64,000 nt of DNA from Curtobacterium sp. 9128 (GTDB lineage Bacteria; Actinomycetota; Actinomycetes; Actinomycetales; Microbacteriaceae), in NCBI RefSeq assembly GCF_900086645.1, contig NZ_LT576451.1, positions 3,782,001-3,846,000 of the forward strand, given 5' to 3'. The notes under the pieces were generated by a model. It saw nothing but the letters and a program-made list of their open reading frames with translations. It searched no databases and had not been told where the DNA came from. The position numbers were made by a program, and so were the translations under genes. Positions 25,005 through 33,161 of this stretch are shown piece by piece. Each line of letters opens with the position of its first letter. The first letter of the stretch is position 1.

Positions 25005-25736
25005 ATGCGCACGATGAGCGGAACGAGCAAGTACGTCGCCGTCCGCGAGCACCTGCTCTCGCGCATCGTCAAGCTCGCGCCGGGGACGCGGCTCGCTCCC
25101 GAGCCGGTCCTGTGCGAGGAGTACGGCGTGAGCCGGATCACCCTCCGGCATGCCGTGGACGGACTCATCGCCGACGGACACCTCGTCCGCGAGCAGGGCC
25201 GGGGCACCTTCGTCACCGAGCCGCAGTTCCGCACCCACTACCGGGAACGCTTCGCCGACGACGTCAAGGGGTTCTACGTCCAGCAGACCGAAGAGGGCTT
25301 CACCGTGACGAGCCAGGTCCTCCGGCAGCGGGTCGTCCTCGCCGGCGAGACCGTCGCCGCGCAGCTGGACCTCTCCTCCGCCGACCAGGTCGTCGAACTC
25401 CTCCGGCTGCGGTTCGTGAACGGGTCACTGCACCACCTCGTGACGACGTTCCTGCCGTTCGACCGCTTCCCGGCGACCGAGACCCGCGACTTCACCGACG
25501 GATCGCTCTTCGAGTTCCTGCGCAGCGAGTACCAGGTCGCCCTCGGCCGGAACGACCTCCTCGTCTCGATCGCCGCCGCCGACTCGGTCACCGCCGACGC
25601 ACTCATGCTCGACCCCGGCGAGAAGCTGCTCCGGGTCGCCTCCACCGTCTTCGACCACGACGACCGCGCCGTCGCCTACGGCATCTCCGACTTCACGCCG
25701 CAGAACTCCGAACTGTTCTTCGGCCTGCACAGCTGA
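25005..25736 (+). CDS. GntR-family regulator, UTRA (HutC) subfamily
   Basis: A 243-residue regulator. The winged helix (about residues 6-70) reads KYVAVREHLLSRIVKLAPGTRLAPEPVLCEEYGVSRITLRHAVDGLIADG; the UTRA ligand domain follows (about 85-235), with LLRLRFVNGSLHHLVTTFLP and the closing AYGISDFTPQNSELFF. HutC-type regulators usually sense sugar phosphates or similar small acids. It is the first gene of the PTS operon, 19 bases before the IIA gene, and is preceded by two matching palindromes, so it probably controls this operon and the divergent transketolase. GGAGGAA lies at good spacing before ATG 25005. Confidence 0.88.
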   Translation: MRTMSGTSKYVAVREHLLSRIVKLAPGTRLAPEPVLCEEYGVSRITLRHAVDGLIADGHLVREQGRGTFVTEPQFRTHYRERFADDVKGFYVQQTEEGFTVTSQVLRQRVVLAGETVAAQLDLSSADQVVELLRLRFVNGSLHHLVTTFLPFDRFPATETRDFTDGSLFEFLRSEYQVALGRNDLLVSIAAADSVTADALMLDPGEKLLRVASTVFDHDDRAVAYGISDFTPQNSELFFGLHS

Positions 25737-25755
25737 CGACCCGAAGGAACCACTG

Positions 25756-26214
25756 ATGCTCACCGAACTCCTCACCCCCGACCGGATCCGGTTCGCCGAC
25801 GACGTCGGTTCGTGGCGCACCGCGATCACGCTCGTGTCGGAGCCGCTCGTCACCGACGGGACGATCACCACCGACTACGTCGACGCCGTCACGGAGTCGA
25901 TCGCGGCACCGGGCGGTACCTACATCGACCTCGGGTTCGGGTTCGCGCTCGCGCACGCCCGCCCCGAGCGCGGCGTGGTCCGCCCTGGCCTGTCGTACCT
26001 CCGCGTCCGACCGGCCGTCGACCTCGCCGACGACCCGGCGCACCCGATCGACGTGTTCCTCCTGCTCGCCGCCACCGGGTCGGCCGAGCACGTCCAGACC
26101 ATGCAAGAACTCGCGATGCTCCTCACGGACGAGGACGCACGCACCCGGCTCCTGGAAGCCGTCAGCCCGGCCGACGTGACGTCGGCACTCCCCCAGATTG
26201 GACAGAACGCATGA
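25756..26214 (+). CDS. PTS EIIA component (fructose/mannitol-ascorbate type)
   Basis: A 152-residue cytosolic phosphocarrier that passes phosphate from HPr to the IIB protein. The fold is that of the PTS_EIIA_2 family; the active His lies in FGFALAHARPE (about residue 63), and DVFLLLAATGSAEHVQTMQELAMLL is the usual C-terminal signature. It overlaps the IIB gene by ATGA. Together with the UlaA-type IIC, the closest described system is the L-ascorbate transporter (UlaABC), but IIC proteins of this family also carry other sugars and polyols. Confidence 0.88.
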   Translation: MLTELLTPDRIRFADDVGSWRTAITLVSEPLVTDGTITTDYVDAVTESIAAPGGTYIDLGFGFALAHARPERGVVRPGLSYLRVRPAVDLADDPAHPIDVFLLLAATGSAEHVQTMQELAMLLTDEDARTRLLEAVSPADVTSALPQIGQNA

Positions 26215-26501
26215 AGATCCTCGCCGTCTGCAGCACCGGCCTCGGTTCGAGTTTCATGACCCACCTCAACATCGACAAGGCGCTGAAGACCCTCGGCGTC
26301 AGCGGGGTCGAGGTCGACCACGCCGACCTCGGATCGGTCAGCGCCGACTCGGCCGACGCGGTCTTCGTCGGTCGCGACATCGCCGAGGCCGCTCAGGGGC
26401 TCGGTGACGTCGTCGTGCTCGACAGCCTCATCGACCAGAACGAGATCCAGACGAAGGTGGCCGCGACCCTCGAGCGCCACGGGATCGAGGTCCCCTCGTG
26501 A
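26211..26501 (+). CDS. PTS EIIB component (lactose/ascorbate type)
   Basis: A 96-residue protein with the IIB phosphocysteine loop at the start: MKILAVCSTGLGSSFMTHLN, Cys7 being phosphorylated by IIA. Length and the DLGSVSADSADAVFVGRDI strand-helix pattern fit UlaB-type proteins. Both ends overlap neighbours (ATGA with IIA, GTGA with IIC), so the three subunits are translationally coupled. Confidence 0.9.
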   Translation: MKILAVCSTGLGSSFMTHLNIDKALKTLGVSGVEVDHADLGSVSADSADAVFVGRDIAEAAQGLGDVVVLDSLIDQNEIQTKVAATLERHGIEVPS

Positions 26502-27922
26502 ACGGCGTCCTGAGCGTCCTGCTCGACATCTTCCGGCAGCCGTCGATCATCGTCGCGCTCATCTCGCTGATCGGTCTGACGATCCAGCGCAAGAGCGGCA
26601 GCGACGTCTTCAAGGGCACCGTCCGCACCCTCGTCGGCTTCCTCGTGCTCGCCGCCGGCGCCGGTGTCGTGAGCAACTCGCTCGCCCCGTTCGGCGAGAT
26701 GTTCCAGCACGCCTTCCACGTGCAGGGGGTCGTGCCGAACAACGAGGCGATCGTCGGCCAGGTCCTGGTGCAGTACGGGTCAGCAGCCGCGCTCATCTTC
26801 TTCTTCGGGATGATCGTCAACGTCGCACTCGCGGCGACGACCCAGTACAAGTACATCTACCTGTCGGGGCACGTCGCCTTCTACATGGCGGCGATGATCG
26901 CGGTGATCTTCGGCGTCGCCGGCTTCACCACGTGGCAGGTCATCCTGTGGGGATCGATCGCGCAGGGCCTCGTCATGACGGTCTCGCCCGCGATCGTGCA
27001 GCCCTTCATGCGGAAGGTCACGGGCACCGACGACGTCGCGCTCGGACACACCGGGGGCGCCGGCATCGCGCTGTCGGGTCTGGTCGCGACCCTGACCCGC
27101 AGCAAGACGAAGCCGTCGAAGTCCACCGAGGACATCAAGTTCCCGTCCGGACTCGGCTTCCTCCGCGACACCACCGTGATCGTGGCTCTGTCGATGGCGG
27201 TGATCTACATCATCGTGGCGCTCTTCGCCGGCCCCGAGTTCATCCAGGGCAAGCTGAGCGACGGGCAGAACTTCGTGCTCTTCGCGATCATGCAGGCAGC
27301 GACGTTCTCCGCCGGCGTGTTCATCATCCTGGCCGGTGTCCGCGTCGTCCTCGCCGAGATCGTCCCCGCGTTCAAGGGCATCAGCGAGCGCCTGGTCAAG
27401 AACGCCAAGCCGGCGCTCGACGTGCCGATCACGTTCACGTTCGCTCCGAACGCCGTGCTCATCGGCTTCCTGTCGAGCTTCGTCGGCGGCATCGTCGGCA
27501 TGGTGGTCATGGCGGTGTCCGGCACCGCGATCATCATCCCGGGCATCGTCGCGCACTTCATGACCGGCGCTGCCTCCGGCGTCATCGGCAACGGTGCCGG
27601 CGGACGACGGGGCGCCGTGCTCGGTGCCTTCACGAACGGCCTCGCGATCACGTTCCTGCCGCTCCTGCTGCTGCCCGTGCTCGGTGACGTCGGACTGTCG
27701 AACTCGACGTTCTCGGACGCCGACTTCGGTGTCGTCGGACTCGTGCTCGGCCACATCAGCAGTGGTGGTGGCCAGGTCGCGGTGATCATCGCCCTCGTGG
27801 TCGCGCTCCTCGTGGTCTACGGCTCCTCCCTGGTCCTCCGCAACCGCGCGAAGCGTCGTGAGGAACTCGAGACGGTCGCCGCCGACGACAGCCGCGAGGC
27901 CGAGACGAGCGCCGCACGATGA
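26498..27922 (+). CDS. PTS EIIC component, UlaA (ascorbate) family
   Basis: A 474-residue sugar-translocating membrane subunit with about eleven transmembrane segments. UlaA-family landmarks are the N-terminal FRQPSIIVALISLIGL, VSNSLAPFGEMFQHAF, FFGMIVNVALAATTQYKYIYLSGH and GHTGGAGIALSGLV. The C-terminal 25 residues are charged and cytosolic. The family moves and phosphorylates sugars such as L-ascorbate; the substrate here is not certain. With a divergent transketolase and a HAD phosphatase it should feed a pentose-phosphate-type route. It starts at GTG 26498 and overlaps the HAD gene by ATGA. Confidence 0.9.
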   Translation: MNGVLSVLLDIFRQPSIIVALISLIGLTIQRKSGSDVFKGTVRTLVGFLVLAAGAGVVSNSLAPFGEMFQHAFHVQGVVPNNEAIVGQVLVQYGSAAALIFFFGMIVNVALAATTQYKYIYLSGHVAFYMAAMIAVIFGVAGFTTWQVILWGSIAQGLVMTVSPAIVQPFMRKVTGTDDVALGHTGGAGIALSGLVATLTRSKTKPSKSTEDIKFPSGLGFLRDTTVIVALSMAVIYIIVALFAGPEFIQGKLSDGQNFVLFAIMQAATFSAGVFIILAGVRVVLAEIVPAFKGISERLVKNAKPALDVPITFTFAPNAVLIGFLSSFVGGIVGMVVMAVSGTAIIIPGIVAHFMTGAASGVIGNGAGGRRGAVLGAFTNGLAITFLPLLLLPVLGDVGLSNSTFSDADFGVVGLVLGHISSGGGQVAVIIALVVALLVVYGSSLVLRNRAKRREELETVAADDSREAETSAAR

Positions 27923-28608
27923 CGGACCGCCGGGCGCGGGACTCCGCAGGGGGTCCCGCGCCCGCGGTGTTCCCGGTCGACGGCGTCCTGTTCGACTGCG
28001 ACGGGGTCCTCGTCGACTCGCTCGAGGCCGCCGCCGTCGCCTGGGACCGCTGGTCCACGCGGTGGGCTCCGCACTTCGACTTCCGGACCCAGGTGCGGCA
28101 CGGCGTCCGGGCGATCGACCTCGTGGCGGAGCTCGTCCCGACCGCCGACGTCGAGCGCGCCGCGGCCGAGCTCGCGTCCGAGGAGCTCGCCACGGTCGCC
28201 GGAACGACGGCCGTGCCGGGAGCGGTCGAACTCTCCCGAGCGCTGTCCGACCACGGTGTGCCGTGGGCGGTCGTCACGTCCGGCCTCCGGCCCCTCGCGC
28301 TCGGTCGGCTCCGCGCGGCCGGTCTGGCGGTCCCCGACGTGGTCATCACGGCCGAGGACGTCGCGGCCGGCAAACCCGACCCAGAGCCGTACGCCACCGG
28401 TGCCGACCGGATCGGAGTCGCACCATCGTCGTGTGCCGTCTTCGAGGACGCCCCGGCCGGTGTCCGCTCGGCACGGGCCGCCGGCGTCACCACCGTGATC
28501 GGCGTGGGCCACGCCATCGCGGAGGCCGACCCCGCCGCCGTGGTCCTCGACCTCCGCTCGGTGACGGTCGAGCGCGGCAGGCTCGTGCTCACGCACCCGA
28601 TCGGCTGA
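27919..28608 (+). CDS. HAD-superfamily sugar phosphatase-like hydrolase
   Basis: A 229-residue hydrolase, last gene of the PTS operon (ATGA overlap with IIC). Motif I is LFDCDGVLVDS (nucleophile Asp at about residue 26), motif II is VVTSGL, motif III the Lys in AAGKPDPEPY and motif IV VFEDAPAGVRSARAAG. A helical cap after motif I matches the beta-phosphoglucomutase/sugar-phosphatase class. In this setting it probably dephosphorylates or isomerises a phosphorylated form of the imported sugar, or removes a toxic side product. Confidence 0.85.
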   Translation: MTDRRARDSAGGPAPAVFPVDGVLFDCDGVLVDSLEAAAVAWDRWSTRWAPHFDFRTQVRHGVRAIDLVAELVPTADVERAAAELASEELATVAGTTAVPGAVELSRALSDHGVPWAVVTSGLRPLALGRLRAAGLAVPDVVITAEDVAAGKPDPEPYATGADRIGVAPSSCAVFEDAPAGVRSARAAGVTTVIGVGHAIAEADPAAVVLDLRSVTVERGRLVLTHPIG

Positions 28609-28705
28609 GCGCGCCGACGTTCCTGGACCCGCTCCTGAGCGAACCGGAGGCCCGCGCCCCCGCGCTCCACGGCTTCCTCATCGACGGCAGCGGGACATTC
28701 CCGAC

Positions 28706-30766
28706 ATGACCACGAACGACCGTGTCGAGCCCCGCCCCGCCCGCTGGCTCCACCAGTCCCGCGGACAGCAGGCCGCCCTCGCCGGGATCGTGCTGCTCGG
28801 AGCGGTGCTGACCAGTTGGAACCTCGCCCGTGGCGGCGACTCCGAGTTCTACGCCGCGGCGGCCCGCTCGATGTCCGAGTCTCTGCCGGCGTTCCTGTCC
28901 GGGTCGTTCGATCCCGGCGCGACCGTGACGCTCGACAAGCTCGCCGGCTTCGCCGCGCCCCAGGCGATCAGCGTCCACCTGTTCGGCATGTCCACCGCCT
29001 CGCTCGCGCTGCCGCAGGTCATCGAGGGTGCCGTCACGACCGTCGCGGTCGCCGTGGTGGCGCTGCGGTGGCTCGGCGCCCGAGCCGGGCTCGTCGCCGC
29101 GGCCCTCGCCGCCGGAACGCCGATCTTCGTGTCGATGTTCGGGCACCCGATGGAGGACGGGCTCCTCACCATGGCCCTCGCCGTCGCGCTCGTCTGGTGG
29201 CAGCGGGCCGCGCTCACCGGTGCGTGGTGGCCGCTGCTCGTCGCCGGTGCCTTCGTGGGGGTCGGGTTCCAGGCGAAGATGCTGCAGGCCTGGCTGATCC
29301 TGCCGGCGCTCGTCGTCGGCACGGTCGTCGCAGCGAGCAGCGGTGGTGCGGGCCGGTGGCGTCGGGCCGTCGCGCACTCGGCGGTGCTCGTCGGCGCGAC
29401 GCTGGTGGCGAGCCTCGGCTGGTCCGTGGTCGTCTCCCTGCTCCCCTCGTCCGACCACCCCTACATCGACGGGTCCACCGACGACAGCGTCTTCGCGATG
29501 GTCCTCGGCTACAACGGCGTCGACCGGTTCCTGCCCGGCCTGTGGCCGGGAGCGGTCGGCGCGATCGGCGCAGCCGTCGGACACGCGGGCACGCACGTCG
29601 CCGACCTCTTCCACACGGCCGGCGGAGCGGGTCGCGGCGGCCACTCCGTCCTCCAGCTCTTCTCGCCGCGCTACGCGTCGCAGGTCGGCTGGACCTGGCC
29701 CGCTGCGATCACCGGCATCGGGATCGGCGCGGTCCGTTGGTGGCCGCGCCGGTCCGGTCGGGAGGCTCGCCCTGCCTCCGCCGTCTTCCTCACCCTGGTC
29801 GTCTGGCTGGCGACGGCGGTCGCGGTCCTGTCCGTCCTGCGGCTCCCGCACACCGCGTACGTCGCCGGCATCGGCGTCCAGCTCGCGGTCCTCGGCGCGC
29901 TCGGGTGGTGGGGCGCAGCCGCACTGGTCGACGCTCCCGACCGCCGGCTCCGACTCGTCCCGACGGGACTGCTCGTCGTGCAGGGCGGGTGGTGGATCTG
30001 GCTCGCATGGTCCTCCGCCGAACCGGCGGCGCTCTCGACGATCGCGGTCGGTGTGACCGTCGCCGCCCTGGTCGCGCTGCTCGCGCGCCGTCGATCGACG
30101 TTCGGGGTCGATTCGGTTCGAGGACGCCGGACGGCCGCAGGACTGCTGGTCGCCGCCGTGGTGCTCGGTCCCGCGTGCTTCTCCATGCAGGCGCTGGACG
30201 CGGCACGGGACGGCAGCGGCGCCGACGCCTCGGTGGGGATCGCCACCGGCGCCTTCCCCGGCGCCGGGCACCTCCCCACCCGTGCGTTCGCGTTCGGCAG
30301 GTCTCCGTCGCGCGACCGGACCGGCGACACCTCGACGGCGTTCCGGATCTCGGCGCCCGACGTCATCGGCGGCCACACCCGTCTCGACGCGTCGGAAACC
30401 GCACTCGTCGCCGACGCCGAGCGGCACGGGGGCGGGAAGGACGGTGCCCCGCTGTTCCTGACGGACTCGTGGCGGATCGCCGCCGACGTCATCGGGGACA
30501 CCGGCGACGAGGTGCTGACCGACGGCGGGTTCTCCGGCCGGGTCCCGGTGTTCACGACGGCGCAGATCGAGTCGATGATCCACTCGGGGAAGGAGCGGCT
30601 CTTCGTCGTCGCGAACGGGACGGCGTCCACCGACCCGGTGCGTCAGGCGACCGCGGCCCTCGGATGTCGGGTCGTCCACCGCTGGGGGTCGACGTTCGCC
30701 TCGTCGTCCGGGGCTCCGTGGCGGTCGCCGGCGGACGCGTCGTTCGCGTTGGAACAGTGCTCCTGA
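28706..30766 (+). CDS. Glycosyltransferase family 39-like membrane protein, variant
   Basis: A 686-residue polytopic protein (about 12 membrane segments to residue 500, then an external C-terminal domain) related to ArnT/Pmt-type glycosyltransferases that use lipid-linked sugars. It resembles the gene at 41807 but key spots differ: GGDSEFYAAAARSM in the first loop keeps an acidic residue, TLDKLAGFAAPQ replaces the usual VDKPP, and GHPMEDGLL replaces NPDALL. The C-terminal domain (DVIGGHTRLDASE, FVVANGTAS) matches that of the paralogue. GACATT six bases before ATG 28706 may allow leaderless expression. It ends convergently with the MFS gene in a shared stem-loop. Confidence 0.8.
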   Translation: MTTNDRVEPRPARWLHQSRGQQAALAGIVLLGAVLTSWNLARGGDSEFYAAAARSMSESLPAFLSGSFDPGATVTLDKLAGFAAPQAISVHLFGMSTASLALPQVIEGAVTTVAVAVVALRWLGARAGLVAAALAAGTPIFVSMFGHPMEDGLLTMALAVALVWWQRAALTGAWWPLLVAGAFVGVGFQAKMLQAWLILPALVVGTVVAASSGGAGRWRRAVAHSAVLVGATLVASLGWSVVVSLLPSSDHPYIDGSTDDSVFAMVLGYNGVDRFLPGLWPGAVGAIGAAVGHAGTHVADLFHTAGGAGRGGHSVLQLFSPRYASQVGWTWPAAITGIGIGAVRWWPRRSGREARPASAVFLTLVVWLATAVAVLSVLRLPHTAYVAGIGVQLAVLGALGWWGAAALVDAPDRRLRLVPTGLLVVQGGWWIWLAWSSAEPAALSTIAVGVTVAALVALLARRRSTFGVDSVRGRRTAAGLLVAAVVLGPACFSMQALDAARDGSGADASVGIATGAFPGAGHLPTRAFAFGRSPSRDRTGDTSTAFRISAPDVIGGHTRLDASETALVADAERHGGGKDGAPLFLTDSWRIAADVIGDTGDEVLTDGGFSGRVPVFTTAQIESMIHSGKERLFVVANGTASTDPVRQATAALGCRVVHRWGSTFASSSGAPWRSPADASFALEQCS

Positions 30767-30786
30767 GCCGCGGCCGTCCGGCTCAG
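30763..30786. terminator. Stem-loop containing both convergent stop codons
   Basis: CTGAGCC pairs with GGCTCAG across ten bases. The glycosyltransferase TGA is in the left arm and the MFS TGA (minus strand) in the right arm. Confidence 0.55.
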
Positions 30787-32345
30787 ACCGTCGCCTCCGT
30801 GCCCCGCACCCTCCCGATCACGACGTCGACGATGCCGGCGAGGAGCGCCGCGCCGACGAACCCGAGCGCCACGCCGAGTCCGAGCGGAAGCCCGTTCGCG
30901 TAGTCACCACGCGAGCTCGCGAGCGCCGAGTAGAAGACGCTGCCGACCGCCGCGATGCCGATCGCCGACCCCACCCGAGCGCCGACCTGGATGAGACCAC
31001 CGGCCGACCCGCCCTGTGCGACGGGCACCTCGGACAGTGTCAGCGTCTGGTTCGGGGAGATCGTGAGACCGGAGCCGATGCCCGCCACCAGCAGCGGCAG
31101 GACCAGCCACCAGCCGAGGTCCGACCGGTAGTGGTTTGCGACGACCCAGATCACCGCACCGAGGCCGATGAGCACGAGGATCGTCCCGATCACGATGAGC
31201 TGACGGCCGAACCGGTGCACGATCCGCCCGCCGATCGTCGACGCGATGCCGGAACCGATCGCGAACGGCACCGATGACAGTCCCGCCAGCAGCGCCGAGT
31301 AGTGCAGTCCCGACTGCAGCGCGAGCGTCAGGACGAAGAACAGCGGGGTGAACCCGGCGAAGTAGAGCGTCGCGAGCCCCACACCGAGCGAGAACGACCG
31401 GCGCCGGAAGAGCGCGAGGTCGACCACCGGCTCCTTCGTCCGGCCGTAGTGCCGCTCCCACAGGACGAACAGCGCGGCGAGCACGACGGCGACCACCACG
31501 AGCCACCACTTCGTGCTGCCCTTCCACTCCTGCGACTGCACGAACGGCAGCAGCAGGGCGACCACCGCAGCACCGAGCAGTGCGATGCCGACCGGGTCGA
31601 AGTCGTGCTTCTTCCCGCGCTCGTGCGCACTGGCCGCGGGGAGGTACCGCATCGCCAGCAGGATCGTGACGAGCCCGAACGGCAGGTTCACGAAGAAGAC
31701 GAACCGCCAGCCGTTCTCGGTGCCGAACGCGGTGATGAGCAGGCCACCGACGAGCGGGCCGATCGCGGTGGCGATGCCCACGGTCGCACCGAACAGCCCG
31801 AACGCGGTGCCACGCTCCTTGCCGCGGAACAGCTGCTGGATGAGGGCGGTGACCTGCGGCGTGAGGAGGCCGCCCGCAAGACCCTGCACCAGGCGGGCGA
31901 TCACCAGGACGATGCCGTTCGGGGCGAAGCCGCAGAGGGCGCTCGCGAGGGTGAACAGTCCGACGCCGATGACGAACATGCGCCGGCGTCCGGTCGCGTC
32001 CCCGAGTCGCCCGCCGGGGACGAGCAGCAGGCCGAACGACAGCGCGTACCCGGACAGGATCCACTGGACGGCCTCGGGGGTCGCTCCCGGGAGACCAGTC
32101 GAGATGGACTGCAGCGCGACGTTGACGATCGACACGTCTAGCAGGACGATGCCGCCGCCGAGGAGGCAGATGACGAGCGCCTTCCAGCGGTTCGGGTCCG
32201 GCTGGTCGCCGGAGTCCGCCGGCGTGGCGCGCGGATCGGGCGACCCGCTCGACGGCGCGTCGGAGGTCGCTACGTGATGGGCGCCGTGGTGTTCGACGCT
32301 GGGAGCCGCATCGGGCTCGACGGGTTTGCGGTGTTCGGCTGCCAT
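30783..32345 (-). CDS. MFS drug/solute exporter, DHA2 (14-TM) family
   Basis: A 520-residue transporter of the EmrB/QacA type. After a charged N-terminal tail (about 50 residues) it has 14 membrane segments. Motifs include LDVSIVNVAL in TM1 (motif D), GRLGDATGRRRMFVIG between TM2 and TM3 (motif A), RLVQGLAGGLLTPQ, and the antiporter motif C-like GLFGATVGIATAIGPLVGG. It should export hydrophobic or cationic compounds in exchange for protons. It is downstream of, and co-directional with, a TetR gene (87-base gap), so probably in the same unit. Confidence 0.9.
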   Translation of the reverse strand: MAAEHRKPVEPDAAPSVEHHGAHHVATSDAPSSGSPDPRATPADSGDQPDPNRWKALVICLLGGGIVLLDVSIVNVALQSISTGLPGATPEAVQWILSGYALSFGLLLVPGGRLGDATGRRRMFVIGVGLFTLASALCGFAPNGIVLVIARLVQGLAGGLLTPQVTALIQQLFRGKERGTAFGLFGATVGIATAIGPLVGGLLITAFGTENGWRFVFFVNLPFGLVTILLAMRYLPAASAHERGKKHDFDPVGIALLGAAVVALLLPFVQSQEWKGSTKWWLVVVAVVLAALFVLWERHYGRTKEPVVDLALFRRRSFSLGVGLATLYFAGFTPLFFVLTLALQSGLHYSALLAGLSSVPFAIGSGIASTIGGRIVHRFGRQLIVIGTILVLIGLGAVIWVVANHYRSDLGWWLVLPLLVAGIGSGLTISPNQTLTLSEVPVAQGGSAGGLIQVGARVGSAIGIAAVGSVFYSALASSRGDYANGLPLGLGVALGFVGAALLAGIVDVVIGRVRGTEATV

Positions 32346-32432
32346 GACGACCCCACGGTAGGCTCGCCAGCCCCGCCCGTCGTCAGCCGAACGGGATGAC
32401 GCGTACCCCGATCGCCACGCGATGCAGTTGCG

Positions 32433-33029
32433 CTACGGGGCCGCGGGCTGCGGCTGCCGCAACCCCGTGACCAGGAGCGTCACGCTCGTCCGGACGTCGT
32501 AGTCCGGGTCCCGCGGGCTCCACGCGACGAGATCGCCCACGGCACGGAGCAGTTGGTACGGCGCGATCGACGCGACCACCTCCCCCGAGTCCCGAGCGGC
32601 CTCGAGCAGCCGGCCGAGCACCGGTACGAGCTCGTCGATGAACAGCGAGTGCAGCGCGGTGAACCCGTCGGCGTCGCCCTCCCAGACCCGCGCCAGCCCG
32701 TGCTTCGTCCCGAGGAAGTCGACGAACCGGTGCACCCAGCGCAGGACCGCCACGAACGGCGTGGGCTCCGACGCGAGCAGCGCCGGCCCGGCTTCCACGC
32801 AGGCGACGATCTGGTGCCGGTACACCGCGACGACCAGGTCGGAACGGGTCGGGAAGTGCCGGTAGAGCGTCCCCACGCCGACGCCGGCCGCCGCAGCGAC
32901 CTCGCGCACGGGAGCGCCGACGCCCGATGCGGCGAACACCCCGCCAGCGGCGTCCAGGATCGCCCGCTCGTTCCGCTCGACGTCGCGCCGGCGCCGAGGC
33001 GCGTCGTCCCCGGTCGGCAGCGTGCTCAC
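32433..33029 (-). CDS. TetR-family repressor
   Basis: A 198-residue regulator. The DNA-binding domain (about residues 15-62) has AILDAAGGVFAASGVGAPVREVAAAAGVGVGTLYRHFPTRSDLV, a classic TetR helix-turn-helix. The C-terminal domain is the common TetR_C alpha-helical ligand pocket. The frame is open further upstream to 33290, but that extension crosses the operators and the divergent promoter, so GTG 33029 is chosen. It faces the SDR gene at 33162, with two near-identical operators between, and precedes the MFS exporter; repression of both sides is likely. Confidence 0.85.
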   Translation of the reverse strand: MSTLPTGDDAPRRRRDVERNERAILDAAGGVFAASGVGAPVREVAAAAGVGVGTLYRHFPTRSDLVVAVYRHQIVACVEAGPALLASEPTPFVAVLRWVHRFVDFLGTKHGLARVWEGDADGFTALHSLFIDELVPVLGRLLEAARDSGEVVASIAPYQLLRAVGDLVAWSPRDPDYDVRTSVTLLVTGLRQPQPAAP

Positions 33030-33061
33030 CACTCGATCATCGCATGCCCGGCGCGGAGAAC

Positions 33062-33079
33062 GGAACGGTGCTCCGTTTC
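33062..33079 (+). promoter_or_regulatory. TetR operator copy 1
   Basis: GGAACGGTGCTCCGTTTC; matches copy 2 at 16 of 18 bases. AACGGA and TCCGTT half-sites form an inverted repeat. Confidence 0.65.
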
Positions 33080-33082
33080 CTC

Positions 33083-33111
33083 TTGCAATCCGGATCAGCG
33101 TTCCGTATCGT
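33083..33111 (+). promoter_or_regulatory. Promoter for SDR gene (TTGCAA-17-TATCGT)
   Basis: A -35-like TTGCAA at 33083 and a -10-like TATCGT at 33106 with 17-base spacing, flanked on both sides by the TetR operators. Confidence 0.5.
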
Positions 33112-33114
33112 TCC

Positions 33115-33132
33115 GGAACGTCGCTCCGTTTC
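33115..33132 (+). promoter_or_regulatory. TetR operator copy 2
   Basis: GGAACGTCGCTCCGTTTC, 53 bases from copy 1. It begins inside the perfect palindrome CGTTCCGGAACG (33109-33120). Confidence 0.65.
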
Positions 33133-33161
33133 AGCGACCACGGCCTCCGGGAAGGACCATC

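Noticed and set aside
28589..30679. 696-residue minus-strand frame opposite the glycosyltransferase
   Set aside because: Arg/Asp/Glu-rich shadow; the plus strand has a clear membrane-protein pattern.
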